A stretch of DNA of 64,000 bases. Source: Pisolithus tinctorius (Eukaryota > Basidiomycota > Agaricomycetes > Boletales > Pisolithaceae). The DNA lies in NCBI GenBank assembly GCA_024663395.1, contig JANFAH010000008.1, forward strand, positions 1,426,001-1,490,000. Direction: 5' to 3'. A program made the translations under genes and the position numbers. The number at the start of each line of letters is the position of its first letter. Position 1 is the stretch's first letter. The notes beneath the pieces are model-generated. The model was given only the letters and a program-made list of their open reading frames with translations. It ran no database searches and had not been told where the DNA came from. Positions 24,105-35,240 of this stretch are shown in pieces.

Positions 24105-25412
24105 CTAGACCAGAGTCAACAGGGAATAGGCAAGAAACGGTACCGACATCCCAAAACACAGACATTGCAAGGCAAATTCTTTATCGACACCCTGCGGAAG
24201 CACCAACGAAAGCAAAGCCGCCGTGGGATGAAGCCCAGGGATCGCATCCGCCGCAAACCGACCTGCTCTTGCCCATTGGTCGACGAGCGGAAGACCCCAG
24301 AATGTCATCCACAAGAACGTCCATATCCATCCGTAGATACCTTGGACGCGGCGGCCCACTTTCTTGGACCAAGCACGCTCCAATAACACTCCGACACCGT
24401 TCAAGAAGAAGAAGCCGATTTCTGCCGGGGCACTACCTCCTCGTCCGACTGCGATAAGCTCGATGTAATGGAAGATGCCGGATACCAAGAATGTCCCGAG
24501 AATACCCCCCGGACGACCAAATAGGTATCCGAAGGGTATCCCACCGCACGAAACAAAAGGAAAGCGGAGCATTTGTTGCCACCGTCGTCCCCAGAGATCA
24601 CTTAACGAAGTGGACAGCCACGGCTTGTCGAACACAGGTGGCCACTGCGTTGGATGTTGGAAGAATACGGTGATGAATACCATAGCCATAGCATAGTATG
24701 CGAATTGGATGGCTAAGTATGCCAACCAAACTGCGAGATACGCTATCCCCAGCGTGCGCAGATACCTGGGAATCAGCGGAAGTGAATAATCGAAGACGGT
24801 GTCGCCTTCCCACGACCTGAAATTCGGAGAGAAAGTGCGAATGGTTTCCGTGCACGCATCGAAAGCCAGACCGTAGAAAACTACGCGGATTGCCGCGTAC
24901 ATCAAGAATCGGGCTCTTGAATTTGCTGCGCTAGATGGCCGGACAGCGGGGATTGGGGTTCTTCGCGACCAATTCCAACCGATACCGCGAAGATTTATAA
25001 ATAGATCCCACGCATTCCACAAGGCCACAGGAACGCTGGTCTGTCCTGATTTTCGAACATTGTCGCGAACGTAGGGTTCTTGCACCATAGCCCAAGTAGT
25101 GACTCGCATGCATGTGGATACCATATGAGCCTAGCAAGCGGGGTTGAGTTGACAATCCACTTTCTTCTAAAGATGCATAGAAGGACTCACGAAGAATAGA
25201 GCGTTGCTTTGGGCTTTCCCAGGGTCCCCACAAGAAAAGTCGAATGTTGAGGCAGCCCTCCACGCGAGCCACGGTAAGGTGGGTAGCAAGGCGATACGTA
25301 GTAGTGACGTGTTTCTAAGTTGCACCAACACTCCCATAACATACTGGACGGCAAAAATGGGGAGAATGTGGGTGACGATATCCTGCCCTGTCGGGCATGC
25401 TTTTTCTATCAT
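24105..25412 (-). CDS. Wax-synthase-domain membrane acyltransferase, copy C
   Basis: Two exons, 25412-25191 and 25130-24105, about 415 aa, colinear with copy B but clearly diverged. Starts MIEKACPTGQDIVTHILPIF. The core motif is KPWLSTSLSDLWGRRWQQML, with the conserved histidine in VSGIFHYIELIAVGRGG. Both motifs and the hydrophobic segments are intact. An MBOAT-type acyltransferase of unknown substrate in the endomembrane system. Its start lies about 300 bp from the divergent AIM18-like gene at 25716, so the two may share a promoter region. Confidence 0.87.
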
Positions 25413-25715
25413 CACTGTGAAATCTGGGATGATTGGAATCAGTGGTCATAGTCCTCTAATAAGCAACCCTTACGGTTTACCTATCTCGACGGTCGTTCGA
25501 TGGCGACAAATGGTTGAAAGGATGCTCACAGAGGTCCCTCTGATTCTCCAGCAACAATTTTATATCTCGCTATTGTTCGTTTCCCTTCTTTTTTGATGGC
25601 CGTTCACGGAGACAAGGTGTTCAATTGAGTAACCGAACTTGGATTGGTCCGATCCGGGGCGGCCCGGCCCACCACACTCCACTAATCCACTGGTACTTAC
25701 TAGTGTCTACTTGTC

Positions 25716-26814
25716 ATGTCGCACTTCGTCAAGTCGTTGGCGTCACTCAGAGTGTGGTCGACGCGTATCTCAGCCCATGCAACGACGCGCCAGTTGACGA
25801 CGGCCTCAGCGTCCCACATTCCGCGCTCGCGGGTCCTCAAGCTTAACCCCGTGGTGCTGTGGGGAGCTGCCTCCGTTCTCGGTGTCGCGTATGCTCTGCA
25901 TCAGACCAACAAGGTGCACCTCGAAGCACCGCAGGCCGTCCAACAACAACTTGACGAGGAAATCGAAAGTAGGGTATATATACTGTTTTTAACTTTCTAG
26001 ACGTATTAACGCGCTTGACACACGTTTCGTTCGCCGAAAGTCGACCCAGGGACTTCGATTGCATTCCCAAAGACTCTGCAAATACCCTCCAAATTTCCCC
26101 TCCCAAAGTTCTCGCTCGTCGGAGTTGGCACGCGAACGGTATCTTTCATCGGGATCAAAGTATATTCTGTTGGGTTTTACGCAGATTTGAACGACCCGAA
26201 ATTGAATGTACGGCGAGGCACATTTTACTGAATGTTCTTACCCACTTTTTCTCAGGTGCCTCTCGCAGCTACTCCAGAGGAAAAGATTGAGCATATCATC
26301 CGAAATACTGCCTGTGTCATCCGCATAGGTACGTCATGGATACCTTCTAATTATTAGTTCCCTCTTGGAAACCCCCCGCGCCCAAAGTACCCACCCGGAA
26401 CACCTCCTACACCCACCTTCGCGACGGCTTCGTACGAGCACTCACCGGCCGGATTCAACTTGAAAAATCTCGCGGTGCACTCACGCCAGAGATCGAATTT
26501 GCCATACAATCACCTCTACGCAAGCTCAAGACACTCTTCCCAAATGCCGCTCTCACCAAGGGTACCCCTCTCGACATACTAATCACTGCACCAACTGGAG
26601 ACCAGAAACAGCCCAGAAGACTAGTGTTTAGGGACTTGGGATCGATCGAAAGTGATTGGGTTTCTGAGCAGTTTCTTCTGACATATTTCGAAGTGAATGG
26701 AATCAGTCCACCGGTGAGTTGATCGTGGTATTCGGACAGACGGTATCGCATCGCTAAAATACCACCTAGCTAAAGAAAGCTACAGCAGAGCGACTGAAGT
26801 CATTTGGGAAATAG
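25716..26814 (+). CDS. AIM18-like mitochondrial chalcone-isomerase-fold protein
   Basis: Five exons: 25716-25968, 26041-26207, 26256-26328, 26388-26713 and 26770-26814. The N-terminus (MSHFVKSLASLRVWSTRISA, then many Arg/Ser/Thr) looks like a mitochondrial presequence, followed by one membrane segment (VVLWGAASVLGVAYAL). The chalcone-isomerase-like domain starts IDPGTSIAFPKTL, with LVGVGTRTVSFIGIKVYSVG and YADLND. It continues with RNTSYTHLRDGFVRAL, FPNAALTKGTPLDI, LGSIESDWVSEQFLLTYF, ending AERLKSFGK. This is the layout of yeast Aim18/Aim46, inner-membrane proteins that bind haem and are not flavonoid enzymes. Introns fit in phase throughout. Faces the membrane-protein gene ending at 26994. 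Confidence 0.9.
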
Positions 26815-26993
26815 CAAGTCTCTTACAAACATATATGTAGTGGACGCACATTTACTCAATATGTACGTCAGGCAAAGTTGACAGCAGCATCGTGGATAAT
26901 CAAATGAAACTCGAGAACGCGACGACGACATGTCAAACAGATAATGTAAATGTATGTATGGATGCCAACGGTGATAAACTGAACTCAAATGCG

Positions 26994-27971
26994 TCAATCA
27001 TTCTTCTTCGACCCCGTCTCGAAATTCGGCGGAATATCCATGGCGATGTCCCTCATGATGCCTCCAAAATCGAGATCGTTACGCTTGAATATATCAGAAA
27101 TGATATTGTCAACTTCCGCCGGTACGGGCTGAGGAACACCGTCTGTGTACACGGTGTGTGCCCGAATGACTTCGGTCATCTGCATGAAAACCTGCTCCTT
27201 GCCCATTTCCCGTAGTTTATCCTAGATTTCATGGATCCACAACAACAAACAAAAATTGGATACGACTCGACTCACTTTGAGCTTTTCCATCATTCCAAGC
27301 TTCATTTCGTAGTCCACCTCGCTATTTTGCTGAATGACCGACCACGCCGATTTCATCTTTATCCAGGTGCTCACATCCCACGTCTTGGAACTGATCGTCC
27401 CGTTCTTGTTTGCCTCACACGCAGCTGCCATCGCCTTGTAGTCGTACGCCCACTCTTCCCATGGGAGGCCAAAGTTTATCTCATTCATTTCTTCCGGGTC
27501 GACGGCACGTCGTAATAGATCCTTTAAGAACGTATCTTTCTTTTGCGGTGCCTGAGCGGCGATGTTGACCATGGTTGTAAGTGTAGGTCTCCGGAAGACA
27601 ACTTCTTCCTGTGGGAAGCCATACCGAAGTCGGAACATAGCTGGACCTCTCGTAAAGTCAAGCACTATGGGAAGAAGGATGACGAAAATGAACAAGTCGA
27701 GAAGGATGTTGCCGAGAAGCGCCCAGCCGAGCGTGGGGACGGGGACCTCAGACGACAGAGGAACCACCTGGCTGATGGCGAACAAGATCCCATAGCGGTA
27801 TAGACCGTCGTACGTACGTCGCAACAGGATGAAAGCAAAACACAGATTTATGCCGAGGAGTGCAAAGAATCGACTTCTGTGCTGCAAGCTGACACAAGAC
27901 GTCACGGCGAATGCGAACTGCACGGACTCACTTGCGATGGGTGGGACTACATGCGTCGGTATGGGTGACAT
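26994..27971 (-). CDS. Unrecognised fungal membrane protein
   Basis: Two exons, 27971-27276 and 27221-26994. Chosen start MSPIPTHVVPPIASESVQFA at 27971; an in-frame ATG at 28088 is possible but adds a basic stretch less like coding sequence. The N-terminal half holds several hydrophobic segments (FFALLGINLCFAFILL, LGWALLGNILLDLFIFVILL). The C-terminal half is soluble (LPWEEWAYDYKAMAAACEAN, IFKRNDLDFGGIMRDIAMDI). The intron joins MMEKLK to DKLREMGKEQ in phase. The N-terminal part faintly recalls wax-synthase-like proteins, but the catalytic core is absent. Function unknown. Convergent with the AIM18-like gene, 180 bp between the stops. Confidence 0.72.
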
Positions 27972-28429
27972 ATATTTCCACCCTCGGGTCGCACTTGGAG
28001 AGAAATGCGTGGACAGCACTGCTCTCGGGAATCTTGTGTACAGCTGGCATCCTCGTATGCAACTCACTGCCCTCAGCCAGTCGGACATCGGGTTTTCTAC
28101 CCCAGATCACGTGAACAGTCGCACGCTTCCCTGTATATAAACTCGCCCTTCAATTTTTTTTGTTCTTTTCTTCATTGATTCTTCCACTATCATAGCGCCG
28201 ATGACGAGAACCGACGGTGCAGAGCGTTGAGTCAGACCCACGCTTCGTCGTTGTGGTCGGCGTTGACATCGCCCGTTCGGCACCTTTACCCACCCTTGTT
28301 ACGAACAAAAGGAACGGGCTTCCACTCCTCTGACGGCGTCTCATGCGGAAGATATCATGTTTTTTTTTCTCTCCTTGTATCTATGCTAGGCTTTCTTCAC
28401 CGGTGCAATCTATGAGTTGGGCAGTGATA

Positions 28430-28990
28430 TCCCGTTGGGTTTTTGAACAGGTACAATTGGTGGTAGTCCTCTGCGTCGTACTAGGGTTCAGCATCTTGGA
28501 TCTGTATAGATTCTACGGTCCGAAGAGAATTGCTTCGATCGCACCTCTTCACTGATACGTTTTGTGATAGTTCGCTGTTCTGAACTGTGAGTGAATATGG
28601 CAGAACGCTGTAAGCAACAGTCAAGTTGACAAGCATCTTGAGAGAGAATGGTTCGACACACGGGTCACCCCGTTACAGCCTCGTTCACCGTCGTCAGGTT
28701 GTGAGTACGATAGAAGAATTCTACGACCGTGTCATATTTTGATAGGGCGAGTGCTCTGTCGTAGCAGACTCACCTACGAGCTCGGCTTACGATACTACCG
28801 ACGGGTCGAACTCGATCCTGATCGCTTCTGTATGGTCTATGTTTCCTATACAGACCTCTTGGTAGGAAGGGTTAATGGAAAACTCCTTCCCCCGGTGTAT
28901 CTTACACAGGTCTTCAGGATTCCCCTGTGCCTCGCAGGGAGGCATTGCGTCAGGAAGATGTGCTCGACTCCCCAGAAACAATCACTCATA
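28430..28990 (-). pseudogene. Dead msrA copy 1
   Basis: Colinear with the intact gene at 46584-47401 but full of indels. The C-terminal exon remnant is near 28440-28510 and the middle-exon remnant near 28720. The N-terminal exon at 28760-28985 encodes NPSYQEVC and HTEAIRIEFDPSVVS. The intron donor after the LVG codon is still the canonical GTGAGT. Confidence 0.78.
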
Positions 28991-29259
28991 CTGCACGGAC
29001 ATGGCTGGCGTAATAGTTATGACCATTATCGACAGCTGCTGGTAGTGAATTCCTAGGAGCAACCCAAAAGTACAGAAAATGTATCGGTGGAATACGGTAT
29101 GTTTGAGGTTGTCCCTATCGCATCGGACGCCACGTTACACATCACATTTGGGCTACCGCGCCTCTCAGGTCTCGGTGTTCCCTAAAATATTTGCAACACA
29201 ATCTCATCCATGTATGCAACACCCAGACTCCTCACCGATGCAGGTAGTGGGTCGGGCTC

Positions 29260-29530
29260 GGGTACCTGTTCGGATTTTTGAACAGGACTTTTGAAAAAGT
29301 ATAACTGGTGGTAATCCTTGGCGTCGCACCAACGTTCAACTTCTTGGATCCCCGTCGCAATCATTTCGCCCTTGGGGGTAAAACGCCTATCACTTCTCTT
29401 GCTACATGCCCTGCAATAAACCGTTGTTCTTGGCTGTGCAGTGCGAAGATCGCAGATCGATACTCTATAATGTTAAGACGACGGGGTCAGTGCTGGTAAG
29501 ATCTCAGTTGTTTACTATCCGGCGGTGAGA
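29260..29530 (-). pseudogene. Dead msrA copy 2, C-terminal part
   Basis: Encodes GEMIATGIQEVERWCDAKDYH on the minus strand, matching the last exon of intact msrA, plus the preceding intron (about 29440-29510). The spacer at 29000-29260 also resembles 46380-46620, so the msrA block was duplicated together with its flank. Confidence 0.78.
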
Positions 29531-29850
29531 CGTTGGGTTTTTAAATAGGTACAGTCAGTGAAAGTCCCCAGCATGGCACCAAGGCCCAGCATCTTGGATA
29601 GTGATCCTTTGGTCTTCCGCAGGCAATTGTCAATCAAGTTTCTTTGACAGATAAGAATGGTTTGGTGCATGGGTGCCCTGGTTATGACCTTGTTTGTTCA
29701 ACGTCATCGGGACGGAGGAATTCTATGTAAGACCATCCATGAGGCGCGCCGTGAAAGCTCTCTTCTAAACTCACCGACGAGTTCAGCTAGTACGACACGA
29801 CGGACAGGTCGAACCCGATCCTAATTGCTGCCAAACTGCCCACTAGATGC
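29530..29850 (-). pseudogene. Dead msrA copy 3
   Basis: A third decayed unit joined directly to copy 2: C-terminal exon remnant near 29540-29660, EFFYR-exon remnant near 29705, N-terminal exon piece at 29770-29835 with the donor GTGAGT preserved after GAACTCGTCG on the minus strand. Confidence 0.72.
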
Positions 29851-29852
29851 AG

Positions 29853-30760
29853 TTAGTGACCTCGCGAAATTGATATTTTGCATGTGCATGGTCTAGTGGA
29901 AGGCCGCCGATTGAAACCAGAAGGCCAAGTTGCGCAGACACGCCAATCCATTAACGGGGAGATGGAATTGGTAATGCCGAGGCATGGCACTGCGACGGCC
30001 ATAGAACCTACTAAACAGTTGCCCCAGCTGATGAGGTGGCATGGTGCGCATTTGCTCGTGCGGCAACAAAAGCACGTCGCCAGAGGAGTACAAGCCAAAA
30101 TCCAGTAGATCCAGGACAAGGTTGTTATTTTTCCTGTTCGCCTTTGTATTCAAACCTGTTTCAAGCACAAAATTGCGGATACCGAACGGTGATTCCTTGG
30201 GCTGGGGCAGTCATATGCACAATATTAATGAACTTACCACCGGAGTATATAGTCTAAGAAGGATGCGCCTTCTCGTCATTCGATCCATCAATTTGAGAGA
30301 TGTTTTTGAGCAGCAAGGGCAGCGCATTGACCATAGGGTGGCTAGCGGCGGATGCGATGACTTGCCGCTGTACGTGTTTGTGTGAACCAGTTAGCAGCAT
30401 GTCAATCGATGCGAGTGGTGCGGGCGACACGTAAAACGGTGAGGGACCAACGAGAGACAGAGGGCAGACCAGTCGTGCTGAAATCGGGAGGAGTGCCTTG
30501 CCAACACGACTGTCGTGCCATGTCACCAACTTGATCCAAGACAGCTGAGGAGGATCGCATGGTGCGGCGTCCACGGGATCAATGACGCCTATGATTCCGT
30601 CGGTATTGCTGGAATCTAACGCGTGTACGCGTCGCTAGGAGAGTACACGTTTTTGGGGTGACATGTAAATATTGTTATGCCAGTCAAATGCCTCGTAGTT
30701 TCGGCGTAGATCGCATAACACTTCTTCTGGCTCTGCCGGTCGATAGAAGAGGGACCTGGC
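29853..30760 (-). pseudogene. Unrecognised minus-strand coding remnant
   Basis: Long stretches read like protein: LFYRPAEPEEVLCDLRRNYE and FDWHNNIYMSP (about 30760-30650); after a TAG near 30635, GIIGVIDPVDAAPCDPPQLS and WIKLVTWHDSRVGKALLPIS (30600-30470); then VGPSPFYVSPAPLASIDMLL and ASHPMVNALPLLLKNIS (30460-30290); and, beyond an interruption, LLDFGLYSSGDVLLLPHEQM near 30100-30040. I do not recognise the family. A weaker copy of the VGPSPF..NISQ part lies at about 44520-44720. The TAG and poor joins suggest a pseudogene, but an unresolved intron is possible. Confidence 0.45.
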
Positions 30761-31214
30761 AAGTTAGCCATTAAGTCTTACTAAAGTGGTACAGACCATC
30801 CTGCGTCAGGCGGTGATTCCGCTGTTTTGGTCGTCGGTATCTGCCGGCATTTACATGCTAATGGCAGGTGATTAGGTGGGAATAGTCTTCGATGCTTCGG
30901 CCTGCTATGAGAGTCGGTAGCCTGCCAAAGTGATGGGCTTCCGCTGACAGTCGACATTGAACGACTGTTTAAGTACGCAATCGTCGGGCCCACCACTTGA
31001 AATCAACAGAGACAAGGACGACGTATCACTGACACAAGAAAGTATGAAATGTGCAGAGAACTGATGACGATGCCGTAGACATGGCCAAAGATGCAACGGG
31101 TTTGAGAAACCTGCTCGCTGTGGTTGGGGCAACTCGATACCCGACTCAGATAACCAGCCACACACTGCAGATGAATTCGCCAGAACAGTTTCTATATCAT
31201 AACGAGATGACTAT

Positions 31215-34200
31215 CTACACAATGTTGAATATCCTAACTTTGCTTTTCAGAATGCTAGCCCTGTTGATGGGTTGAGCAGTAAAGAGAATAGAAGACGCGA
31301 TCCGTTTATACTCGTTGTGAGGCAATGGGATCAATAGGAGGGCATTAAATGGCCTCTCAAGTATAGAAACCAGCTGCTCTTCAGTCACGGTATCTAGATT
31401 GGCAGACGGACCAAGCAACTTCGAGTGCCAAGGGCGTACAAGCTGCGGAGCGCCCTGCAACCTGACTTGATTTTCTAGCCTGTCTGGCAGTGCGATTTCC
31501 AGTGGCCTCAGACCGGACGCATGGATCTTGTACGTGTACCTCGGTGCAGATGGATCTGCCCTTTTCAGCTGAACCACTGTTACACGATGGGCGATACATG
31601 GCAGTATAAGGCGACCATTGAGGAATCGCGGGGGAGGTACTCTAGTGAGTGAGTGGAAATCATATGCTTCATTTGGTGCGTATAAACCTGGGGTTCGCAG
31701 CCGAGCCGCCGAAACGCGATGGCCGATATTTGACGATGTCAGGGAGCGACTAACAAATTGGGGGAGGGCCGAAGTAGTAAGCGAGCCGCGCAACTTTCGC
31801 AACACTTCGAACGATGTAGGCTGTTGGTTCATCGCCGACTCTCCTTCAACATCAGTTTGGGGTGGAGGCAATGGTAGCATACGATACGAGGTGATGTCAA
31901 CAGGGAAACAGCTATGATAGGGTGATGACTCTCCAACCCAATCCAGAACTGAGATGTCCCCAGACCGCGATATGATTTCGGCCAGAAGACGGCCAAGCGC
32001 GTTCTCAGCTGGTTCGCCGTACAGAACGGGTAGATGGAGATCAAAGATCCCGAAAAGTGAATAGGCGATATCCTCAGGCCGAGTAGTACGGCGCTGCGAC
32101 GCCCATTGGAGCTTCCAACGTGCATCATCCATACCTGGTGAAAAGTTAGTGAGGAATTCGGATTCGATCCCAGTTGCTCTCTCTAGCTCCTGCAGAACAG
32201 TGTCATCAGTCTTATGGTTCGATGATGTGAGGTTCTTGTAGGGTGACCAGGTTTGGGTGTAGAATTGTATGTGTTTTGGGGCCAGCAGTTCTAGGAGGGT
32301 CCAGCCGCGTCTGAACCATTCGCTGCTCTCGAACGAACCGGTATCGGGAACGTCAGAAAGGTACACGATGGTCAGGGCGGACCGTCGATACCACGCGAAC
32401 ATTGATCCTATCGCTTCTTCCAACTCTGCACTGTTACCCCTGTCGATGCAGCACGTATCGCTCCATGCCCACAAGTAGTCCCGCTCGCAAGCAGCAGCAC
32501 TGAAGGCTTGGAGCTTCCTAAAGCCTCCCTTTGCAGGCAAATCATAAATCGGGCGGCCCTCGATGTCGCGCAATGATGGTTCGGCTTCACCCCAGCGGTG
32601 AGAAAGCATCACAAACTGAAAGTATCTTGAGAGGACAGTATGGATGAGTTCCATTCGCTGAGCTGGGTTGCACGTTGTGCATAAGGACAGCAGCTGCTTG
32701 TACTGTTGACTACGCATAAAATGGGATATCTGTGTCTCCTGGTCGCACAGAGCGCCAGTGTGCGTGTGCAGCAGCCTCGTCGGCATGGTTTTGAGGGTTT
32801 CAAATGCAACATCACGGATGACTTGCTGAACGCCAAATTGGGTAACAAGCGAGGCGTTGGGCGACGCCACGGCAACTCCTGACCTGATCTTCATTTGGAG
32901 GTAGGTTGTAAGGCAGCGCCGAGATATGTCGTAACCTGGATCTTCGGGTGTGAATAGTTGCAGGGCTTCTTGTTCAAGCGCAATGGCCTCATCCAGTCCT
33001 GCTGCTGCAAGTTGTTGACGAAACCGGTCTGCAAGACACTGTGCAAGATTGTGGAGAGACGAAGCGCGACTGGGGTGCCCAGTTGGGCGGAATTGCAGTA
33101 CAATTCGGCACAGTGTGATGGCCTCCTTCAAATCGACAGTTGCGTGCTCGCATTCGCTGATAAAATAATTGGCGAGGGCACCTAGATTATCTACCGCTTG
33201 ACCAAGCATGACAAGCTCATCTGAGTCTGCCTTCTGGGCCAGCCTCTGAACCCATGCTTCGTCGTGCTGAGAGTTTCGTGGTAATCGAAGCTCCAAAGCA
33301 TATAAAACGAGAGAAATGACCTCGTTTAAGTCGATCGTGGTGGCCTGCCTCTGAAACCTGTCCCAGAGGTGTAGCGAGAGCTCAAAAAGCGAGGAGGCGA
33401 GATCAGCCTTGCTTGTTGGACGGTCCACCAACGCAGTTTGATGATGAGAATTTGTGCTGGGCAACCCAGTCATGTCAGGTTGCTTCTGAAACTTCGTCCA
33501 GAGGTCACGAGCGAGGGTGTAGAGAGATACATCACGTTCAGGGTGCCCTGGTGGACGGAGCTCCAGTGCTGCACGTCCAAGAGTCACGGTTTCTTCCAAA
33601 TCGGCGACTACCCCCTGATTATCATATCTATCCGAAAGACAGACAGCGAGGGTGTGAAGCAATTCAGACCGATCAGGACGTCCAAAAGAACGAAGCTCCA
33701 ACGCCGCACGGAGCAATGCAACCGCTTCATCCAAATTATCCAGGTCAGCTTGTTTCTGAAACCTCTTCCTGAGGTTGTAAGCGAGATTGTAGAGAGATAC
33801 GCCACGATCAGGATGCGTTGGTGGACGGAGCTCTAGTGCCGCACGTCCGAGCGCCACGGCTTCTTCCAAATCAGCAACTACCCCCTGATTGTCATATCTC
33901 ATCGAAAGACAGACAGCAAGGCTGTGGAGCGATTCAGACCGATCAGGATGTCCAGGTGGATGTAGTTCCAAAGCCCCACGGAGCAGCTTGATCGCCTCAT
34001 CCAAGCTGTACAGGTCAGCTTGTTTCTGGAAACTTTTCCTGAGGTCGCCAGCGAGATTGGAGAGAGATGCGCCACGATCGAAATGCCCCGGAGGACGGAG
34101 CTCTAGTGCTGCACGTCCGAGTGTCACGGCTTCTTTCAAGTCAGCAATTACCCCCTGATTTTCAAATCTCATCGAAAGACAGACGGCAAGGCTGTGGAGC

Positions 34201-34688
34201 GATTCAGACCGATCAGGATGTCCGAGGGGACGTAGTTCCAAAGCCCCACGGAGCAGCTTGATCGCCTCGTCCAAGCTGTACAGGTCAGCATGTTTCTGGA
34301 ACTTTTTCCTGAGGTCGCCAGCGAGATTGGAAAGAGATGCGCCGCGATCGAGATGCCCCGGCGGACGGAGCTCTAGTGCTGCACGTCCGAGTGTCACGGC
34401 CTCTTCCAAGTCAGCAATTACCCCCTGATTGTCATATCTCATCGAAAGACAGACCGCAAGATCGTTGAGTGTGGAGGACCGCTTGTGATTCCCAATTTGT
34501 TGGAGTTCCAAAGTAGCTCGATGGAGTGTGATTGCCTCGTTCAAGTCGTCGACTTCACGCTCTTTCTGGAATCTGTCGACGAGAGTCTCCGCCATGCCGT
34601 ATGCAACGACATTGCGGTCACCTCGCGAAAGGAGAGGATACCGCTCTACGAATGCTGGCTCATGGAAAGTGTCGTCTGTGGAAGCCAT
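31215..34688 (-). CDS. TPR-HET protein A
   Basis: Intronless 1,157-aa frame. About residues 30-600 are tetratricopeptide-like repeats of roughly 45 aa with consensus DLEEAVTLGRAALELRPPGH then SLxNLAxxLRKxFQKQ. About residues 690-840 form a HET (heterokaryon-incompatibility) domain: FVMLSHRWGEAEPSL, WAWSDTCCIDR, FAWYRRSALTIVYLSDVP and WFRRGWTLLELLAPK. It is followed by the usual HET-partner region TTRPEDIAYSLFGIFD and LPVLYGEPAENALGRL. No NACHT or NB-ARC P-loop is visible between repeats and HET, and the HET domain is C-terminal. HET domains trigger cell death on fusion of unlike hyphae or on non-self recognition. Several repeats are near-identical at DNA level. The ATG at 34688 begins MASTDDTFHEPAF. 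Tandem paralogue at 35241-38744. Confidence 0.9.
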   Translation of the reverse strand: MASTDDTFHEPAFVERYPLLSRGDRNVVAYGMAETLVDRFQKEREVDDLNEAITLHRATLELQQIGNHKRSSTLNDLAVCLSMRYDNQGVIADLEEAVTLGRAALELRPPGHLDRGASLSNLAGDLRKKFQKHADLYSLDEAIKLLRGALELRPLGHPDRSESLHSLAVCLSMRFENQGVIADLKEAVTLGRAALELRPPGHFDRGASLSNLAGDLRKSFQKQADLYSLDEAIKLLRGALELHPPGHPDRSESLHSLAVCLSMRYDNQGVVADLEEAVALGRAALELRPPTHPDRGVSLYNLAYNLRKRFQKQADLDNLDEAVALLRAALELRSFGRPDRSELLHTLAVCLSDRYDNQGVVADLEETVTLGRAALELRPPGHPERDVSLYTLARDLWTKFQKQPDMTGLPSTNSHHQTALVDRPTSKADLASSLFELSLHLWDRFQRQATTIDLNEVISLVLYALELRLPRNSQHDEAWVQRLAQKADSDELVMLGQAVDNLGALANYFISECEHATVDLKEAITLCRIVLQFRPTGHPSRASSLHNLAQCLADRFRQQLAAAGLDEAIALEQEALQLFTPEDPGYDISRRCLTTYLQMKIRSGVAVASPNASLVTQFGVQQVIRDVAFETLKTMPTRLLHTHTGALCDQETQISHFMRSQQYKQLLSLCTTCNPAQRMELIHTVLSRYFQFVMLSHRWGEAEPSLRDIEGRPIYDLPAKGGFRKLQAFSAAACERDYLWAWSDTCCIDRGNSAELEEAIGSMFAWYRRSALTIVYLSDVPDTGSFESSEWFRRGWTLLELLAPKHIQFYTQTWSPYKNLTSSNHKTDDTVLQELERATGIESEFLTNFSPGMDDARWKLQWASQRRTTRPEDIAYSLFGIFDLHLPVLYGEPAENALGRLLAEIISRSGDISVLDWVGESSPYHSCFPVDITSYRMLPLPPPQTDVEGESAMNQQPTSFEVLRKLRGSLTTSALPQFVSRSLTSSNIGHRVSAARLRTPGLYAPNEAYDFHSLTRVPPPRFLNGRLILPCIAHRVTVVQLKRADPSAPRYTYKIHASGLRPLEIALPDRLENQVRLQGAPQLVRPWHSKLLGPSANLDTVTEEQLVSILERPFNALLLIPLPHNEYKRIASSILFTAQPINRASILKSKVRIFNIV
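33905..34450 (-). repeat. Near-identical 270-bp tandem repeats in TPR region
   Basis: Two adjacent units of about 270 bp (90 codons, two TPR units each) are almost the same base for base. For example, the plus-strand sequence GCAAGGCTGTGGAGCGATTC starts at 33916 and again at 34186. More diverged units continue on both sides. This indicates recent unequal exchange or conversion within the gene. Confidence 0.88.
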
Positions 34689-35240
34689 TGATTGCCGTTA
34701 CACTGGGATGATATACACGGTACCGCCCTGGGGCCAGTAATCAGCTACAAAAAGACAGGAACAGTATGGATCTTGAATGTCGGAATGCCACCCAAATCAG
34801 TGAGGCTAATTAAACAGTGCCAGAGAACTCACAGATAAAAGGCACAGAGTGTAAGGTGGGCGGTCTTCGGAGTCGATATGAACAAAGCTACATGCTGGTC
34901 AACGCAAATAATGCAACTACGGGCCCACAGGAACTCACTAATGGATGCGAAAAGTATAAGTTGGCAGGAGGAACTCTTCGGCTGTGTTTCTTGAGTGAGT
35001 CACGAAGGGTGAAGAAATGGGGAGGAGCTCACCAGTAGACCAGCGGTTGGTGGACGTCTGTGGGAAAGAGCCTGAGAGCAGGCGACTTGCCAGTAACTTT
35101 TTATGTAATCAACTTACATCACCTTGTGTGGGAACCAACTCACCGGAAATCTCCGGTAGATAATCGGGTCCTACCGACTAGGGGTGCAGGTATTATTACA
35201 TAAGTAAGTGCTTGCCTTGCTATCATAACGCTATTACTAC

